Origin: a virus
DNA length: 21,274 nucleotides
Virus record (IMG/VR): IMGVR_UViG_3300036770_005176
Coordinates: 1 to 21,274 of that record
Strand: one strand, 5' to 3'
Part shown: piece after piece, positions 7,809-16,791 of the stretch
How positions within the stretch are numbered: the stretch's first letter is position 1
Layout: each line of letters starts with the position of its first letter
Position numbers and translations under genes: made by a program
Notes under the pieces: model-generated
Database searches by the model: none
What the model saw: only the letters and a program-made list of their open reading frames with translations
What the model was told of the DNA's origin: nothing

Positions 7809-8703
7809 ATTTGATGTCGTTTTTTTAAGTTACGATGAACCTAATGCAGATCTGCACTATGCAGACCTCTGTAATAAAGTGCCTTGGGCAAAACGAGTTC
7901 ACGGAGTAAAAGGATCCGACGCTGCGCATAAGGCTGCTGCACAATTATCAGAAACTGATCGATTTGTTACAGTAGATGCAGATAACATCGTTTATAATTC
8001 TTTTTTTAATCTAGATTTAGCCGTCAAGGAAAATATTGATGTTTATAGTTGGGTCGGCAAAAATGTTATTAACGGATTAATGTATGGCAACGGAGGAGTC
8101 AAACTCTGGAAAAAAGATTTTGTTTTAAATATGCATACCCATGAGTCTAGCAACAGTGATAGAGCCCAGGTAGATTTTTGTTGGGAAAATGGTTATCAAC
8201 AATTTCCTGATTGTTTCAGTGATGTAATTATTACTGGTTCACCTTTCCAAGCATGGCGGGCAGGATTCCGTGAAGGTGTTAAGATGACATTACTCGACGG
8301 AGTCAAAGTTCCGCCTCAAGAAATTAAACAGCAGATATGGTGGCATAATTTACACAGATTACAGCAATGGGCGACAGTAGGGTCGCATATAGAAAATGGA
8401 ATCTATGCGGTATACGGTGCGAGATTAGGAACATGGTTAGCAAATTGCACAGATTGGAATTATGTAGAAGTTAGAGATTTTGAAATTTTAAAAAGCATTT
8501 GGAATCAATACGGAAAACCTTACGAGGAAGTAAACGGCGAAGGACTAATAACAGCCATTAAAGATCTCGGAGAAAAAATCAAACATCAGTTAGGATTAGA
8601 TTGGCCTTGGCTAGATTCTTCACAGAGTCAATATACATTAAATCTTTATCTAGAAACCATAGAGTTGTCTAAAACTTATTACAGGTCACCTAAAGATGTA
8701 TGA
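7795..8703 (+). CDS. Putative glycosyltransferase-like protein, 'SYxEPNAD' family (302 aa)
   Basis: Starts 14 bases inside the preceding gene. Residues 6-19 (FDVVFLSYDEPNAD) give an N-terminal strand and loop; 'PWAKRVHGVKGSDAAHKAAA' follows at 30-49. RFVTVDADN (56-64) is a hydrophobic strand ending in D61-A-D63, the expected DxD. Downstream are 'YGNGGVKLWKKDF' (97-109) and 'FQAWRAGFREGVKM' (151-164). The order strand, nucleotide loop, DxD, Gly-rich acceptor loop fits a GT-A-like transferase. The family is, to my memory, widespread in marine T4-like phages, often labelled hypothetical or glycosyltransferase. It is homologous to the C-terminal domain of the next gene. The transferase function is inferred from the DxD context; the substrate is unknown. 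Confidence 0.55.
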   Translation: MKIIEFDVVFLSYDEPNADLHYADLCNKVPWAKRVHGVKGSDAAHKAAAQLSETDRFVTVDADNIVYNSFFNLDLAVKENIDVYSWVGKNVINGLMYGNGGVKLWKKDFVLNMHTHESSNSDRAQVDFCWENGYQQFPDCFSDVIITGSPFQAWRAGFREGVKMTLLDGVKVPPQEIKQQIWWHNLHRLQQWATVGSHIENGIYAVYGARLGTWLANCTDWNYVEVRDFEILKSIWNQYGKPYEEVNGEGLITAIKDLGEKIKHQLGLDWPWLDSSQSQYTLNLYLETIELSKTYYRSPKDV

Positions 8704-9049
8704 TATTTTTTATGTTGCAAAGGGAAATGTCAATCAAATAAGGTGGGAAGAATTTAAAAAAAGATTTCCCAGATCTCAAAAAGTTGAAAATGCTAGTATA
8801 GAATTATTAAAATCAAAATCTCTCACAAAGTTTTTCTGGGTAGTCTGGGATGATATTATCGTCGAAAATGATTTTAATTTAAGTTATCGGGTTTCTAGTT
8901 ACGATGAAGGATACGTTCATGTTTTTAGAAACGGACAGTTTTACGATGGTGTGTGTTTAATATCTAAATTCCATCAGATTACTACAAAAGAATTTGACAA
9001 TAGATTTTTCACGGACAAAAAAGAAATAGACATATTGGCCTCTAACCCT
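8696..9049 (+). repeat. Degenerate module repeat 1 (encoding residues 1-118)
   Basis: The encoded segment starts YDIFYVAKGNVNQIRWEEF and includes RFPRSQKV, which aligns with YDIVFISYNEPNADENFEKL and RFPRAKRV of the C-terminal domain. It then has FFWVVWDDIIVENDFN against FYVVDGDAEIVDDFN. It is the only N-terminal copy that keeps the domain's first half. It ends KKEIDILASNP. Confidence 0.65.
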
Positions 9050-10348
9050 AGGCCTTATGATAAATTTAAAATTTCAGATTACAAAGATTATCTGCTGGCT
9101 ATAGAAAATAGTTCTACAGAAATGTTTTGGGCAATATGGAACGATTTACAACTTGTTGATGATTTTGATTTTAATTTTCAAGTACACAAACACAATCAGC
9201 ATATCACACATATCTTTAAAAACAAAGATTTTTTTGACGGATTATGCTTAATGTCTAAAAACAAACTGGTTACAAAAAAAGAACTGGACCATAGATTTTT
9301 TATAGAAAAAAAAGAAATAGATATATTAGCATCATATCCCTTGCCTTTCGAAAAATTTATAATAGATACTTACGAAGATTATTTGGATGCCTGTGATAAA
9401 AGTACCATGGAAATGTTTTGGATGATTCCCAAAGAAGTTGAAATTTTAAATTTTGATTTCGATTTATATTTCAATCATCACAATTCTTATGACAGAAATA
9501 TGAATCATGTATTTCAACATAAGTTTAAGAACGAATTGACTTATAACGGAATTTCTTGTATTCCTAAAAACAAAAAATTATCTAAAAAAGAAATCGATTT
9601 TAGATTTCCTATCGAAAAGAAACAGTACGAAATCGTTGCATCGAAATTAAAATCTTATGATATTGTCTTTATCAGTTATAACGAACCTAACGCAGATGAA
9701 AATTTTGAAAAATTAAAATTGAGATTTCCTAGAGCAAAAAGAGTGCATGGCATAAAAGGTATACATAATGCACACAAAGCCGCTGCTGAAATAATAGAAA
9801 CAAACATGTTTTATGTAGTAGATGGTGATGCAGAAATCGTTGACGATTTTAATTTTGATTATGAAGTATCTAGATACGAAAGAGATATTGTTTTTATCTG
9901 GCAATCGATCAATCCGATCAATGATTTAATTTACGGGTACGGCGGAGTAAAATTGTTACCAAGAGATTTAACATTATCGATGAATACAGATACCGTAGAT
10001 ATGACAATGTCTATAAGCGACAGAATAAAAGTAATAGAGACGGTTAGCAATAAAACTCGATTTGACACCGATGAATTTTCCACGTGGAAGTCTGCATTCA
10101 GAGAAAGTGTCAAATTATCTAGTAGACCAATCGATGAAACTTATGACGAGCAAACAGATTTTAGATTACAGACATGGTGCTCTAAAGGTTCAGATAGAAA
10201 ATTTGGGATATATGCTATAGATGGAGCAACGGCAGGCAGGGAATACGGATATAATAATATCGGTAACAACCAAGCATTGAAAAAAATAAACGATTTTTTC
10301 TGGTTAAGAGACTTATATGAGCAACGAACAAAAAATATTCATCCTTAA
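8696..10348 (+). CDS. Modular 'SYxEPNAD' glycosyltransferase-like protein with three degenerate N-terminal repeats (550 aa)
   Basis: Overlaps the preceding gene by 8 bases and the following one by 32. Residues 319-550 form a complete domain homologous to the 7795-8703 product: FISYNEPNAD (325-334), 'RAKRVHGIKGIHNAHKAAA', FYVVDGDAEIVDDF with D376-G-D378, 'YGYGGVKLLPRD' (413-424) and 'FSTWKSAFRESVKL' (461-474). Upstream are three copies of part of the same module (about 1-118, 119-216, 217-316). Each has the pattern FWxxW(or P)xx...DFDFxF...HxF...(D/N)GxxC...RFxxxKKxxxIxAS. In these copies the DxD position reads WDD, WND or PKE, so they have probably lost catalysis and may bind sugar or act as scaffold. 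No membrane or signal sequence. Confidence 0.6.
   Translation: MYDIFYVAKGNVNQIRWEEFKKRFPRSQKVENASIELLKSKSLTKFFWVVWDDIIVENDFNLSYRVSSYDEGYVHVFRNGQFYDGVCLISKFHQITTKEFDNRFFTDKKEIDILASNPRPYDKFKISDYKDYLLAIENSSTEMFWAIWNDLQLVDDFDFNFQVHKHNQHITHIFKNKDFFDGLCLMSKNKLVTKKELDHRFFIEKKEIDILASYPLPFEKFIIDTYEDYLDACDKSTMEMFWMIPKEVEILNFDFDLYFNHHNSYDRNMNHVFQHKFKNELTYNGISCIPKNKKLSKKEIDFRFPIEKKQYEIVASKLKSYDIVFISYNEPNADENFEKLKLRFPRAKRVHGIKGIHNAHKAAAEIIETNMFYVVDGDAEIVDDFNFDYEVSRYERDIVFIWQSINPINDLIYGYGGVKLLPRDLTLSMNTDTVDMTMSISDRIKVIETVSNKTRFDTDEFSTWKSAFRESVKLSSRPIDETYDEQTDFRLQTWCSKGSDRKFGIYAIDGATAGREYGYNNIGNNQALKKINDFFWLRDLYEQRTKNIHP
9050..9343 (+). repeat. Degenerate module repeat 2 (encoding residues 119-216)
   Basis: The encoded segment contains MFWAIWNDLQLVDDFDFNF, then HIFKNKDFFDGLCLMSKNK, and ends FFIEKKEIDILASYP. 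It is nearly collinear with repeat 1. The first half of the parent domain is replaced by a short helical stretch. Confidence 0.65.
9344..9643 (+). repeat. Degenerate module repeat 3 (encoding residues 217-316)
   Basis: The encoded segment contains MFWMIPKEVEILNFDFDLYF, then HVFQHKFKN, NGISCIPKNKKLSKKEIDFRF, and ends KKQYEIVASKL immediately before the intact domain. It is the most diverged copy at the DxD position (PKE). Confidence 0.6.
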
Positions 10349-11702
10349 GTCTAAAAGAGAAAAAATCAACACGGTTAGTCCTAGTTTCTGCACGGCTAAA
10401 TGGTTGCAAACCACGCTGTATCTACAGAACGGATATAACCATAGTTGTCATCATCCCAGCCCTCACAAGATTCCTATTCACGAAATAGAAGTCGATCCTG
10501 CAGCCTTGCATAATAGCAATTTTAAAAAATCTCAGAGAGAGTTAATGTTAAAAGGTGAAAGACCGTCGGAATGTGATTATTGCTGGAAGATCGAAGATCT
10601 TAATAAAGATTATTTTTCAGATCGACATTACAAGACGGCAGATTATTGGGCTTGGGATAGATTTGACGAGATAGCCTTTAAAGATCCGCGAGATAATGTT
10701 TATCCTGCTTATTTAGAAGTAAGTTTCTCGAATGCCTGTAATCTAAAGTGTAGTTATTGCAGTCCTGAGATTTCTAGCAAGTGGTTAGAAGAGATCAAAC
10801 AATATGGTCCTTATCCTATTTCAGAAAGCAATCAAGATATCGAATGGTACAAGAAAGTAGGTCGTTATCCTTATAAACACAGCGATGAAAATCCCTATGT
10901 CGATGCTTTTTGGAAATGGTTTCCTGAAGCATTGCCTCATCTTAGAGTATTTAGGATCACAGGCGGCGAACCTCTTATGAGCAAAGATACATGGCGTGTG
11001 TTTGATTACATTAGAGATAATCCTCAACCTGATTTAGAGTTAGCCGTCAATACTAATCTAGTGGTAGAGGAAAAACTCATAGAACGGTTTTTGTCTGCGA
11101 TAAACGATATAAAAGACAAAGTCAAAAAAATAGATATCTATACTAGTCTTGAAAGTGTAGGCGAACAAGCAGAATATTCCAGATTTGGATTAGATTACGA
11201 ATATTGGATCTCTAATGTACGTAGATGTTTAGAACAGACCGAGTGTACTGTTGCGGTCATGACAACCATAAACATCTTAAGTCTTCCTACTTTTTCGGAG
11301 TTCGTAGAATTAATAATGCAGTTAAGATGTGATTATAATGAGACTATGGATATTAATAGAATACCATTAAGTGTTAATTATCTCAGGTGGCCCGCACATC
11401 TCAGCGTTAAATTATTACCCTCTGATATGAGAAAGAAATTTAGCCAAGAGATATTCGACACGAGTCAAGCATGGTTAAAATATTATCGAAAACATCAGTA
11501 TGCTAGATTATATCTCGAAGAATGGGATCAGATAAAGAGGTTTTGTGATTACTTAATACAAGATGAGGATATCGGCCAAAGACGAACTGATTTTGTTAGA
11601 TATATACAAGAATATGATCGAAGAAGAGGAACCGATTTTTCTAAATCTTTTCCCGATTTCGCACATTTACTAAAGGAATGGAATGCCGAAGAGATCCAAT
11701 GA
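10317..11702 (+). CDS. Radical SAM enzyme, N-terminal twitch type, 'CHHP' subgroup (461 aa)
   Basis: The radical SAM core is clear: CNLKCSYC supplies C141, C145 and C148 (CxxxCxxC) for the AdoMet-binding 4Fe-4S cluster. GGEP (216-219) is the AdoMet-contacting motif. Residues 25-89 carry four further cysteines (C25, C44, C86, C89) in FC...SCHHP...CDYCWKIED, an N-terminal auxiliary-cluster segment. NCBI names such proteins 'twitch domain-containing radical SAM' with the twitch part preceding the core. Family signatures seen here are SSKW just after the core cysteines, a TNL motif, and AEYSRFGLDYEYW. The substrate is unknown; the chemistry should be AdoMet-derived radical modification of a peptide or sugar. 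Overlaps the preceding gene by 32 bases and the next by 20. Closest paralog is the next gene. Confidence 0.85.
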   Translation: MSNEQKIFILKSKREKINTVSPSFCTAKWLQTTLYLQNGYNHSCHHPSPHKIPIHEIEVDPAALHNSNFKKSQRELMLKGERPSECDYCWKIEDLNKDYFSDRHYKTADYWAWDRFDEIAFKDPRDNVYPAYLEVSFSNACNLKCSYCSPEISSKWLEEIKQYGPYPISESNQDIEWYKKVGRYPYKHSDENPYVDAFWKWFPEALPHLRVFRITGGEPLMSKDTWRVFDYIRDNPQPDLELAVNTNLVVEEKLIERFLSAINDIKDKVKKIDIYTSLESVGEQAEYSRFGLDYEYWISNVRRCLEQTECTVAVMTTINILSLPTFSEFVELIMQLRCDYNETMDINRIPLSVNYLRWPAHLSVKLLPSDMRKKFSQEIFDTSQAWLKYYRKHQYARLYLEEWDQIKRFCDYLIQDEDIGQRRTDFVRYIQEYDRRRGTDFSKSFPDFAHLLKEWNAEEIQ

Positions 11703-13185
11703 ATCGTTGGTTGATTATCGAAAACGTGTTATTGATATAAAAAGCGAAAGTTTTTGTGCGGCCAAATGGCTGAATGCTACTATATGGTTAGGCAGCGGTT
11801 CCACGACCAGTTGTCATCATCCACCGGCACACAACATTCCTCTAGAAGAACTCAAAGATAATTATACGGCTATACATAACACCAAGCATAAAAAACTGAT
11901 GCGTAAAATGATGATCGAAGGAGATCGTCCTCGCGAATGTGAATATTGTTGGAAGATTGAGGATATAGGCAAGGATCATGTCAGTGATCGTGTTTTTAAA
12001 ACTATCATCTATAAAGATCAAGAACTAGAAGATATCTATCAAAAACCTTGGGATCACAATGCAGAACTAAAAACACTAGAAATTAGTTTTGACAGAGTCT
12101 GTAATCTCGCTTGTTCATATTGTAATGCTAGTTTTAGTACTACATGGGCTCGTGATATTAAAAAGCACGGAGCCTATCAAAATTTAGTATCGGATGGTGC
12201 TGCTGCTTTTCAGCAAGATGGTTCATGGGTAGAGCCTTATAAGAATGATGAAGATAATCCTTATATTAAAGCGTTTTGGCAGTGGTGGAACAACGGACTA
12301 AGTACCAGTCTAGACGAACTACGTATCACCGGCGGCGAACCCTTGATGAGTGGTAACACTTGGAAATTGCTGGATTGGTTTAATGAACAAAATAGTACAA
12401 TGAGATTCGCCATTAATAGCAATCTCATAGCCAAAGATGATATAATAGATAAACTTATTGAAAAAACTAAAAATATACACGAGTTTCATCTTTATACTAG
12501 TTGTGAAGCAGTAGGTAAACAAGCAGAATATATCCGTGATGGATTAGATTACGATCAGTGGAAAAAAAATCTTGTGCGTATATTAGAGGCAGGTCATTGC
12601 CGAGGCGTACACATAATGATGACCATAAACAGCCTTTGCCTGTTTTCTATCACAGAGTTTTTCGACGAAGTCATGCAGATGAAAGCCAAATACGGAAAGA
12701 ATCCTACAGTTAGTGTAAATCTATTGCGTTTTCCTAGTTTTCAAAGTCCATTGGCCTTGCCTGATCATATCAAAGATTATTGTAGAATACGATTAGAAAC
12801 ATGGTATGAAAAAAATAAATCTAATCCGTTGATGCATGAATTTGAACGTGCTAGTATAGAGAGGTTAATTGATTATCTCATAGTAGTAGATGCTCCGCAT
12901 CGTCGTACAAGCAATAAGGTAACTTTGTGGAGAGACTTCAAGAGTTTTTATCGTCAATACGATCAACGAAGAGGTAAAGATATTTCAGTGTTTCCTACGA
13001 TTTTAACTGATTGGTTAGCACAGATTCCCGAAACTACCTTAGATAAGATACAGGTTTTAGTTGATGGTAACAGTACTAAGCAGTATGATGATGATGAGGA
13101 TCTTAAACGTTTGGCGGAAAAAGAAGGTTGGATATTAAATCCAGACAACAAAAATATCGACGATCCTTTGGCAAAATATGAATAA
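11683..13185 (+). CDS. Radical SAM enzyme, N-terminal twitch type, 'CHHP' subgroup (500 aa)
   Basis: The start at 11683 has AAAGGA (11672-11677) five bases upstream, inside the preceding gene. The N-terminal auxiliary segment has C25, C44 (SCHHP), C86 and C89 (CEYCWKIED) at exactly the same positions as the preceding paralog. The core has C140, C144 and C147 in CNLACSYC and GGEP at 217-220, and STTW follows the cluster. AEYIRDGLDYDQW matches the family motif. Similarity to the neighbour runs to the C-terminus, where both have a YDxRRGxD segment. This copy adds a C-terminal tail of roughly 45 residues rich in Asp, Lys and Glu. The pair looks like a tandem duplication and may act together or on different substrates. 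Overlaps the next gene by 8 bases. Confidence 0.85.
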   Translation: MPKRSNESLVDYRKRVIDIKSESFCAAKWLNATIWLGSGSTTSCHHPPAHNIPLEELKDNYTAIHNTKHKKLMRKMMIEGDRPRECEYCWKIEDIGKDHVSDRVFKTIIYKDQELEDIYQKPWDHNAELKTLEISFDRVCNLACSYCNASFSTTWARDIKKHGAYQNLVSDGAAAFQQDGSWVEPYKNDEDNPYIKAFWQWWNNGLSTSLDELRITGGEPLMSGNTWKLLDWFNEQNSTMRFAINSNLIAKDDIIDKLIEKTKNIHEFHLYTSCEAVGKQAEYIRDGLDYDQWKKNLVRILEAGHCRGVHIMMTINSLCLFSITEFFDEVMQMKAKYGKNPTVSVNLLRFPSFQSPLALPDHIKDYCRIRLETWYEKNKSNPLMHEFERASIERLIDYLIVVDAPHRRTSNKVTLWRDFKSFYRQYDQRRGKDISVFPTILTDWLAQIPETTLDKIQVLVDGNSTKQYDDDEDLKRLAEKEGWILNPDNKNIDDPLAKYE

Positions 13186-14509
13186 AAAAATTATTGAAAT
13201 AATATCTTCTAATCCAGAGTCTTTAGTTAAAAATAATAAAGCATTTTGTGCGGCACCATGGATGCATACACACGTATGGCCAGACGGTCGCGTTTTTCCT
13301 TGTTGTATGTCGGACTACAATGCAGTTTTGGGAAATATAAACCAGGTTGAATCATTTAATGAAATATGGAACAATAACAATTATAAAAATCTTCGTAAAG
13401 ATATGATCGACGGGACTCTGAGATCTGATGTGTGTAATAGATGTTACGCACAAGAAAACCATTCGATTACTAGTCTTAGACAAAAATTAACTAAAGAATT
13501 TTGGGATGATTTAGTAGATCAGTTAAAGAATACTGAAGAAGATTATTCGACAGATCTTAAAATACCGTATTGGGATTACAGATTTAATAATATTTGTAAT
13601 TTAAGTTGTAGAACCTGCGGTCCGGATTTGAGTAGTAGTTGGTATCAAGATCATGTTTCTATGTATGGTACACCACCAAAATATTCAACTACTAAGTTTG
13701 TTGTTTTTGATCCAAATAAAGAACGATCTTTTCATAAAGAGTTAATTGAAGATCAAATAGAATATGTCAAAGAAATTTATTTTGCCGGCGGCGAACCGAT
13801 TCTTATGCCAGAACATCTTGATATTATACAACGTTTGATAGAAAAGAATAAAACAGATGTTATAATTAGATATAGTACTAATTTAAGTGTATTATCTTAC
13901 AAAGGTGAAAATTTTTTAGATTTATGGCCTAAATTTAAAAGAGTTTTACTATATGTAAGTCTAGATGAAATTTTCGATCGTGCCGAGTATTGGAGAAACG
14001 GAACTAACTGGATTAGATTAGAAAAAAATATAAAATTAATAATTGAACTTAAAAGAAAACATCCAAATGTAATAGTAGGATATGCTCCTACTATTAGTAT
14101 TTTTAATGTTCATCGTATGGACGAATGTGTAAAATATTTAATTTCGACCGAATTAATGAATTCAACTACACCTTTCGTTTATAATATTTTACAGGGTCCT
14201 GCTGAATTTAATATTAAAAATGCTCCGCCTGAATTAAAAATCTTAGCCAATGATTCTCTAGAAAGATTAAAAAGTATAATAAAAGATTGGCCAAGACACA
14301 TTAATGATATTAATAGTGTTCAGAATTGGTTACACGAGCCGGTAGTTGATACAAAGATTTTTTATACAGCCTCAAAACATTTAGCCGAAATCGATAAAAT
14401 AAGAAATCAAAATTTACAAACAGTGGCTCCTGAGATATACAATATTTACAAAAAATATGGATATGACGAATACTATAATAACTTTACGCCTCGTAAACAG
14501 ATTATCTAG
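13178..14509 (+). CDS. Radical SAM enzyme, N-terminal twitch type, 'CC' subgroup (443 aa)
   Basis: N-terminal segment FCAAPWMHTHVWPDGRVFPCC gives C24, C42 and C43, with C86 and C89 in CNRCYAQE: the canonical N-terminal twitch pattern of this family. The radical SAM core has C140, C144 and C147 (CNLSCRTC), SSSW after it, and GGEP at 204-207. A YSTNLS motif and AEYWRNGTNW follow. 'LGNINQVESFNEIWNN' (51-66) resembles the substrate-side segment seen in SPASM/twitch proteins. All ligand residues are intact, so the enzyme should be active. It is visibly more AT-rich in codon use than the two preceding genes, suggesting a different history. Start overlaps the preceding gene by 8 bases; Shine-Dalgarno weak, so coupling is likely. 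Confidence 0.85.
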   Translation: MNKKIIEIISSNPESLVKNNKAFCAAPWMHTHVWPDGRVFPCCMSDYNAVLGNINQVESFNEIWNNNNYKNLRKDMIDGTLRSDVCNRCYAQENHSITSLRQKLTKEFWDDLVDQLKNTEEDYSTDLKIPYWDYRFNNICNLSCRTCGPDLSSSWYQDHVSMYGTPPKYSTTKFVVFDPNKERSFHKELIEDQIEYVKEIYFAGGEPILMPEHLDIIQRLIEKNKTDVIIRYSTNLSVLSYKGENFLDLWPKFKRVLLYVSLDEIFDRAEYWRNGTNWIRLEKNIKLIIELKRKHPNVIVGYAPTISIFNVHRMDECVKYLISTELMNSTTPFVYNILQGPAEFNIKNAPPELKILANDSLERLKSIIKDWPRHINDINSVQNWLHEPVVDTKIFYTASKHLAEIDKIRNQNLQTVAPEIYNIYKKYGYDEYYNNFTPRKQII

Positions 14510-15464
14510 CGACATAGAGCCATTTAATTTACAAATTAAGTTAGATAATAATCTTGCGGTAAATCAATGGCTTGATAGATTTATCTATGAATTAGAATCT
14601 GGTTCTATGCTAAAAAAAGAACATATCTTTATGAGTCATAGTCCGTTGACTGTAGAACAGATGATATCGCAAATTAACAGAACACTAGATGAAATAAGCA
14701 ATTATGATTTTATTACCAACCAGCATCCAAATTATCCTATCTATGCACAACCAGAAATAAATGAAAGATTAAACATTAACGATTTTTTGGAAGGTCCCAA
14801 CAATTCAAAAATGAATTTAATTCATAATTATTTTCCTATGCTTGCCGGATCTGCACACAGAACAAGCAATTATATGTATGCTGCTTCTTTGAGAATAAGA
14901 ATTAAAATTTGTAGATTAAATCTAGAAGTTCATGAACTTCATACGGTATTACAAAAAAATAACAAACATGATGGCATGCATCTTAATATTAGTTGGCAAA
15001 GGGCTCCTAATAAATTAGAAAGTTTACCAATAGAATTCGATGAAATTTTTACTAAATTTATAACCTTCGGCGATGTTTTATTAGGATACCCGCAGGTAGG
15101 AAAAACCCATTTTGAAGCATTTATCGAGGAAGATAATGAATTAGATTCTGAACATGTAGAACCTATTAAACTTCTAAGTGGAGATATGTTATTACATCTT
15201 AGTTCAGACATCGGTCAAAACACTATTGAAAAGTTTAATAATTGGCTTGTCGAAAAAAATTTAGATCCTAACGATAAGACTTTAAGATTAGGTTTTGCAA
15301 AATTGGGAAGAGTTATAAATGTAGATCCAATCATAGTTAAAGATAAATTATGTGAATATAATGATATTGATCAAATATCTGTCGGAGAAAAAGTTTTTAA
15401 TTTTATTTACAGTAGATTTGATGATGATTATGATGATATATGGTTAAAACATGTCGACGACTAA
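14457..15464 (+). CDS. Unknown protein inside the radical SAM run (335 aa)
   Basis: The first ATG (14457) gives a 53-base overlap with the preceding gene; ATG 14463 (MTNTIITLRL) is an alternative that trims only two residues. The frame then runs cleanly to a 14-base overlap with the next radical SAM gene. About residues 114-160 contain 'NLIHNYFPMLAGSAHRTSNY' followed by 'IRIKICRLNLEVHELH'; later comes 'FGDVLLGYPQVGKTHFEAF'. From memory, a similar arrangement (HxF...L.G, RxLNxxxHExE, GxVGKTxxEAF) recurs in marine phage proteins of unknown function, often beside radical SAM genes. The GK in QVGKTHF is not preceded by a proper P-loop, so I do not call an NTPase. No cysteine clusters. Its location suggests a partner, carrier or substrate of the flanking enzymes; that is inference. 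Confidence 0.7.
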   Translation: MDMTNTIITLRLVNRLSSDIEPFNLQIKLDNNLAVNQWLDRFIYELESGSMLKKEHIFMSHSPLTVEQMISQINRTLDEISNYDFITNQHPNYPIYAQPEINERLNINDFLEGPNNSKMNLIHNYFPMLAGSAHRTSNYMYAASLRIRIKICRLNLEVHELHTVLQKNNKHDGMHLNISWQRAPNKLESLPIEFDEIFTKFITFGDVLLGYPQVGKTHFEAFIEEDNELDSEHVEPIKLLSGDMLLHLSSDIGQNTIEKFNNWLVEKNLDPNDKTLRLGFAKLGRVINVDPIIVKDKLCEYNDIDQISVGEKVFNFIYSRFDDDYDDIWLKHVDD

Positions 15465-16791
15465 AAAAATCAGCGAATTTTTTTGTATAGCTCCTTGGAC
15501 TCATACCTATATAAGTCCGCAGAGTGAAAGAAGATTATGCTGTGCCAGCAGAGAAGAGGCTTCATGGACACAGCAATACATCGATGCCAAGGTTCCAGCC
15601 GCAAGTAAAAAATATATTCCTATGACTTTAGAACAACACTGGAACAGCGAACACATGAAATCCGTTCGTAAGAGAATTTTAGACGGAGAAAGAATTCCGG
15701 AATGTGAAGTCTGTCATAGTCAACAGTTAAATTTATACACCTATAGAAATTATTTTACTGAAACGTTATTTCCTCACAAAATCGAAGAGGCCCTGATTTC
15801 TACCGACGACACAGGACATACGACTATGAAGCCTATAAGTTTTGATTATAGGATACACAATCTCTGTAATTTTAAATGTCGTATGTGTGGAGAACAGTTG
15901 TCTAGCAGTTGGGAAACAGAAAAAAGATTGATGGATGTTTGGGATCCAAAAAAAGACGCCTGGATGATCCCAGAAAATAAAAAAGTTGTAGAAGATTTTC
16001 AAAAAACTGTGGTAGAAGAAGAATTATGGGCAGCAGTTAAAGAAGACAGGATAGAAGAAATCTACTGGGTAGGCGGTGAACCTTTGATGTATCAAATACA
16101 TTGGGATGTGATGAAATACTTAGTTGATAATAATCAAGCTCATAAGGTCGTCGTTAGGTACAATACTAATCTAAGCATTGTAGAACGCAATGGAATAAAT
16201 CTATATGATCTATTACCACATTTTAAACGTGTTAATATGTGCTGTAGTCAAGATGCCACAGGAAAAATAGCAGAGTTTGTAAGAACAGGGTTGAAATATG
16301 ATCGTTGGTTAGATAATTTCAAAAAAGGAATTTTTCTAAATTCTAAATACGGAATGGACGCTATGGTAATAGATGTTACCATTACTCTTCCAGGACTATT
16401 AGATATGAAATCGTTAATGAATCTTGCGGTCGAACTCGGAGTAAAAAGTTATGTAAAGATAACTTTTGATTTTGATAGTTCTATTTTAATGAGTCCTATG
16501 TGTCTTCCTAGAGATATTTTAGATCCTATACTTTATGATCTTATCGAATATGAAAAAAATTTAAATTCTCAACTAACTTTTGTCTATAGAGAGACATTTA
16601 AAAATATGTTATCTAGACCTACATTCGAAGAAAAATATTCCGATAATTATCAAAGAGGCTTAAAACACGGCAAAGATAGATTACAGAAAATAGCAGAATT
16701 TAGAAAAGATGGAAAAGATGGACATTCAATAACGATCGAAGATATTTTTTCTCATCATCCCGAAGTATTAAAATGGTGGCAGAATATATGA
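15451..16791 (+). CDS. Radical SAM enzyme, N-terminal twitch type, 'CC' subgroup (446 aa)
   Basis: ATG lies 14 bases inside the preceding gene. The N-terminal segment has FCIAPWTHTYI (C12), RLCCAS (C30, C31) and CEVCH (C85, C88). The core has C139, C143 and C146 in CNFKCRMC, SSSW after it, and GGEP at 208-211. YNTNLS and AEFVRTGLKYDRW match the family. The insertion between the CC pair and the CxxC pair (about residues 35-60) is longer than in the 13178 paralog. A second notable feature is a CC pair at 'VNMCCSQDATG' (about residue 263), beyond the usual ligand set; the other four paralogs have leucine, threonine or similar there. All core residues are intact. Substrate unknown. Confidence 0.85.
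   Translation: MSTTKKISEFFCIAPWTHTYISPQSERRLCCASREEASWTQQYIDAKVPAASKKYIPMTLEQHWNSEHMKSVRKRILDGERIPECEVCHSQQLNLYTYRNYFTETLFPHKIEEALISTDDTGHTTMKPISFDYRIHNLCNFKCRMCGEQLSSSWETEKRLMDVWDPKKDAWMIPENKKVVEDFQKTVVEEELWAAVKEDRIEEIYWVGGEPLMYQIHWDVMKYLVDNNQAHKVVVRYNTNLSIVERNGINLYDLLPHFKRVNMCCSQDATGKIAEFVRTGLKYDRWLDNFKKGIFLNSKYGMDAMVIDVTITLPGLLDMKSLMNLAVELGVKSYVKITFDFDSSILMSPMCLPRDILDPILYDLIEYEKNLNSQLTFVYRETFKNMLSRPTFEEKYSDNYQRGLKHGKDRLQKIAEFRKDGKDGHSITIEDIFSHHPEVLKWWQNI

Noticed and set aside
15070-15120. P-loop NTPase in the 335-aa protein (QVGKTHF)
   Set aside because: The Walker A pattern GxxxxGK(S/T) is not complete and no Walker B is obvious, so an NTPase call is unsupported.
16773-16787. Earlier ATG for the last radical SAM gene
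   Set aside because: The ATG at 16788 gives the ATGA overlap used elsewhere in this unit. The five extra residues add nothing conserved.
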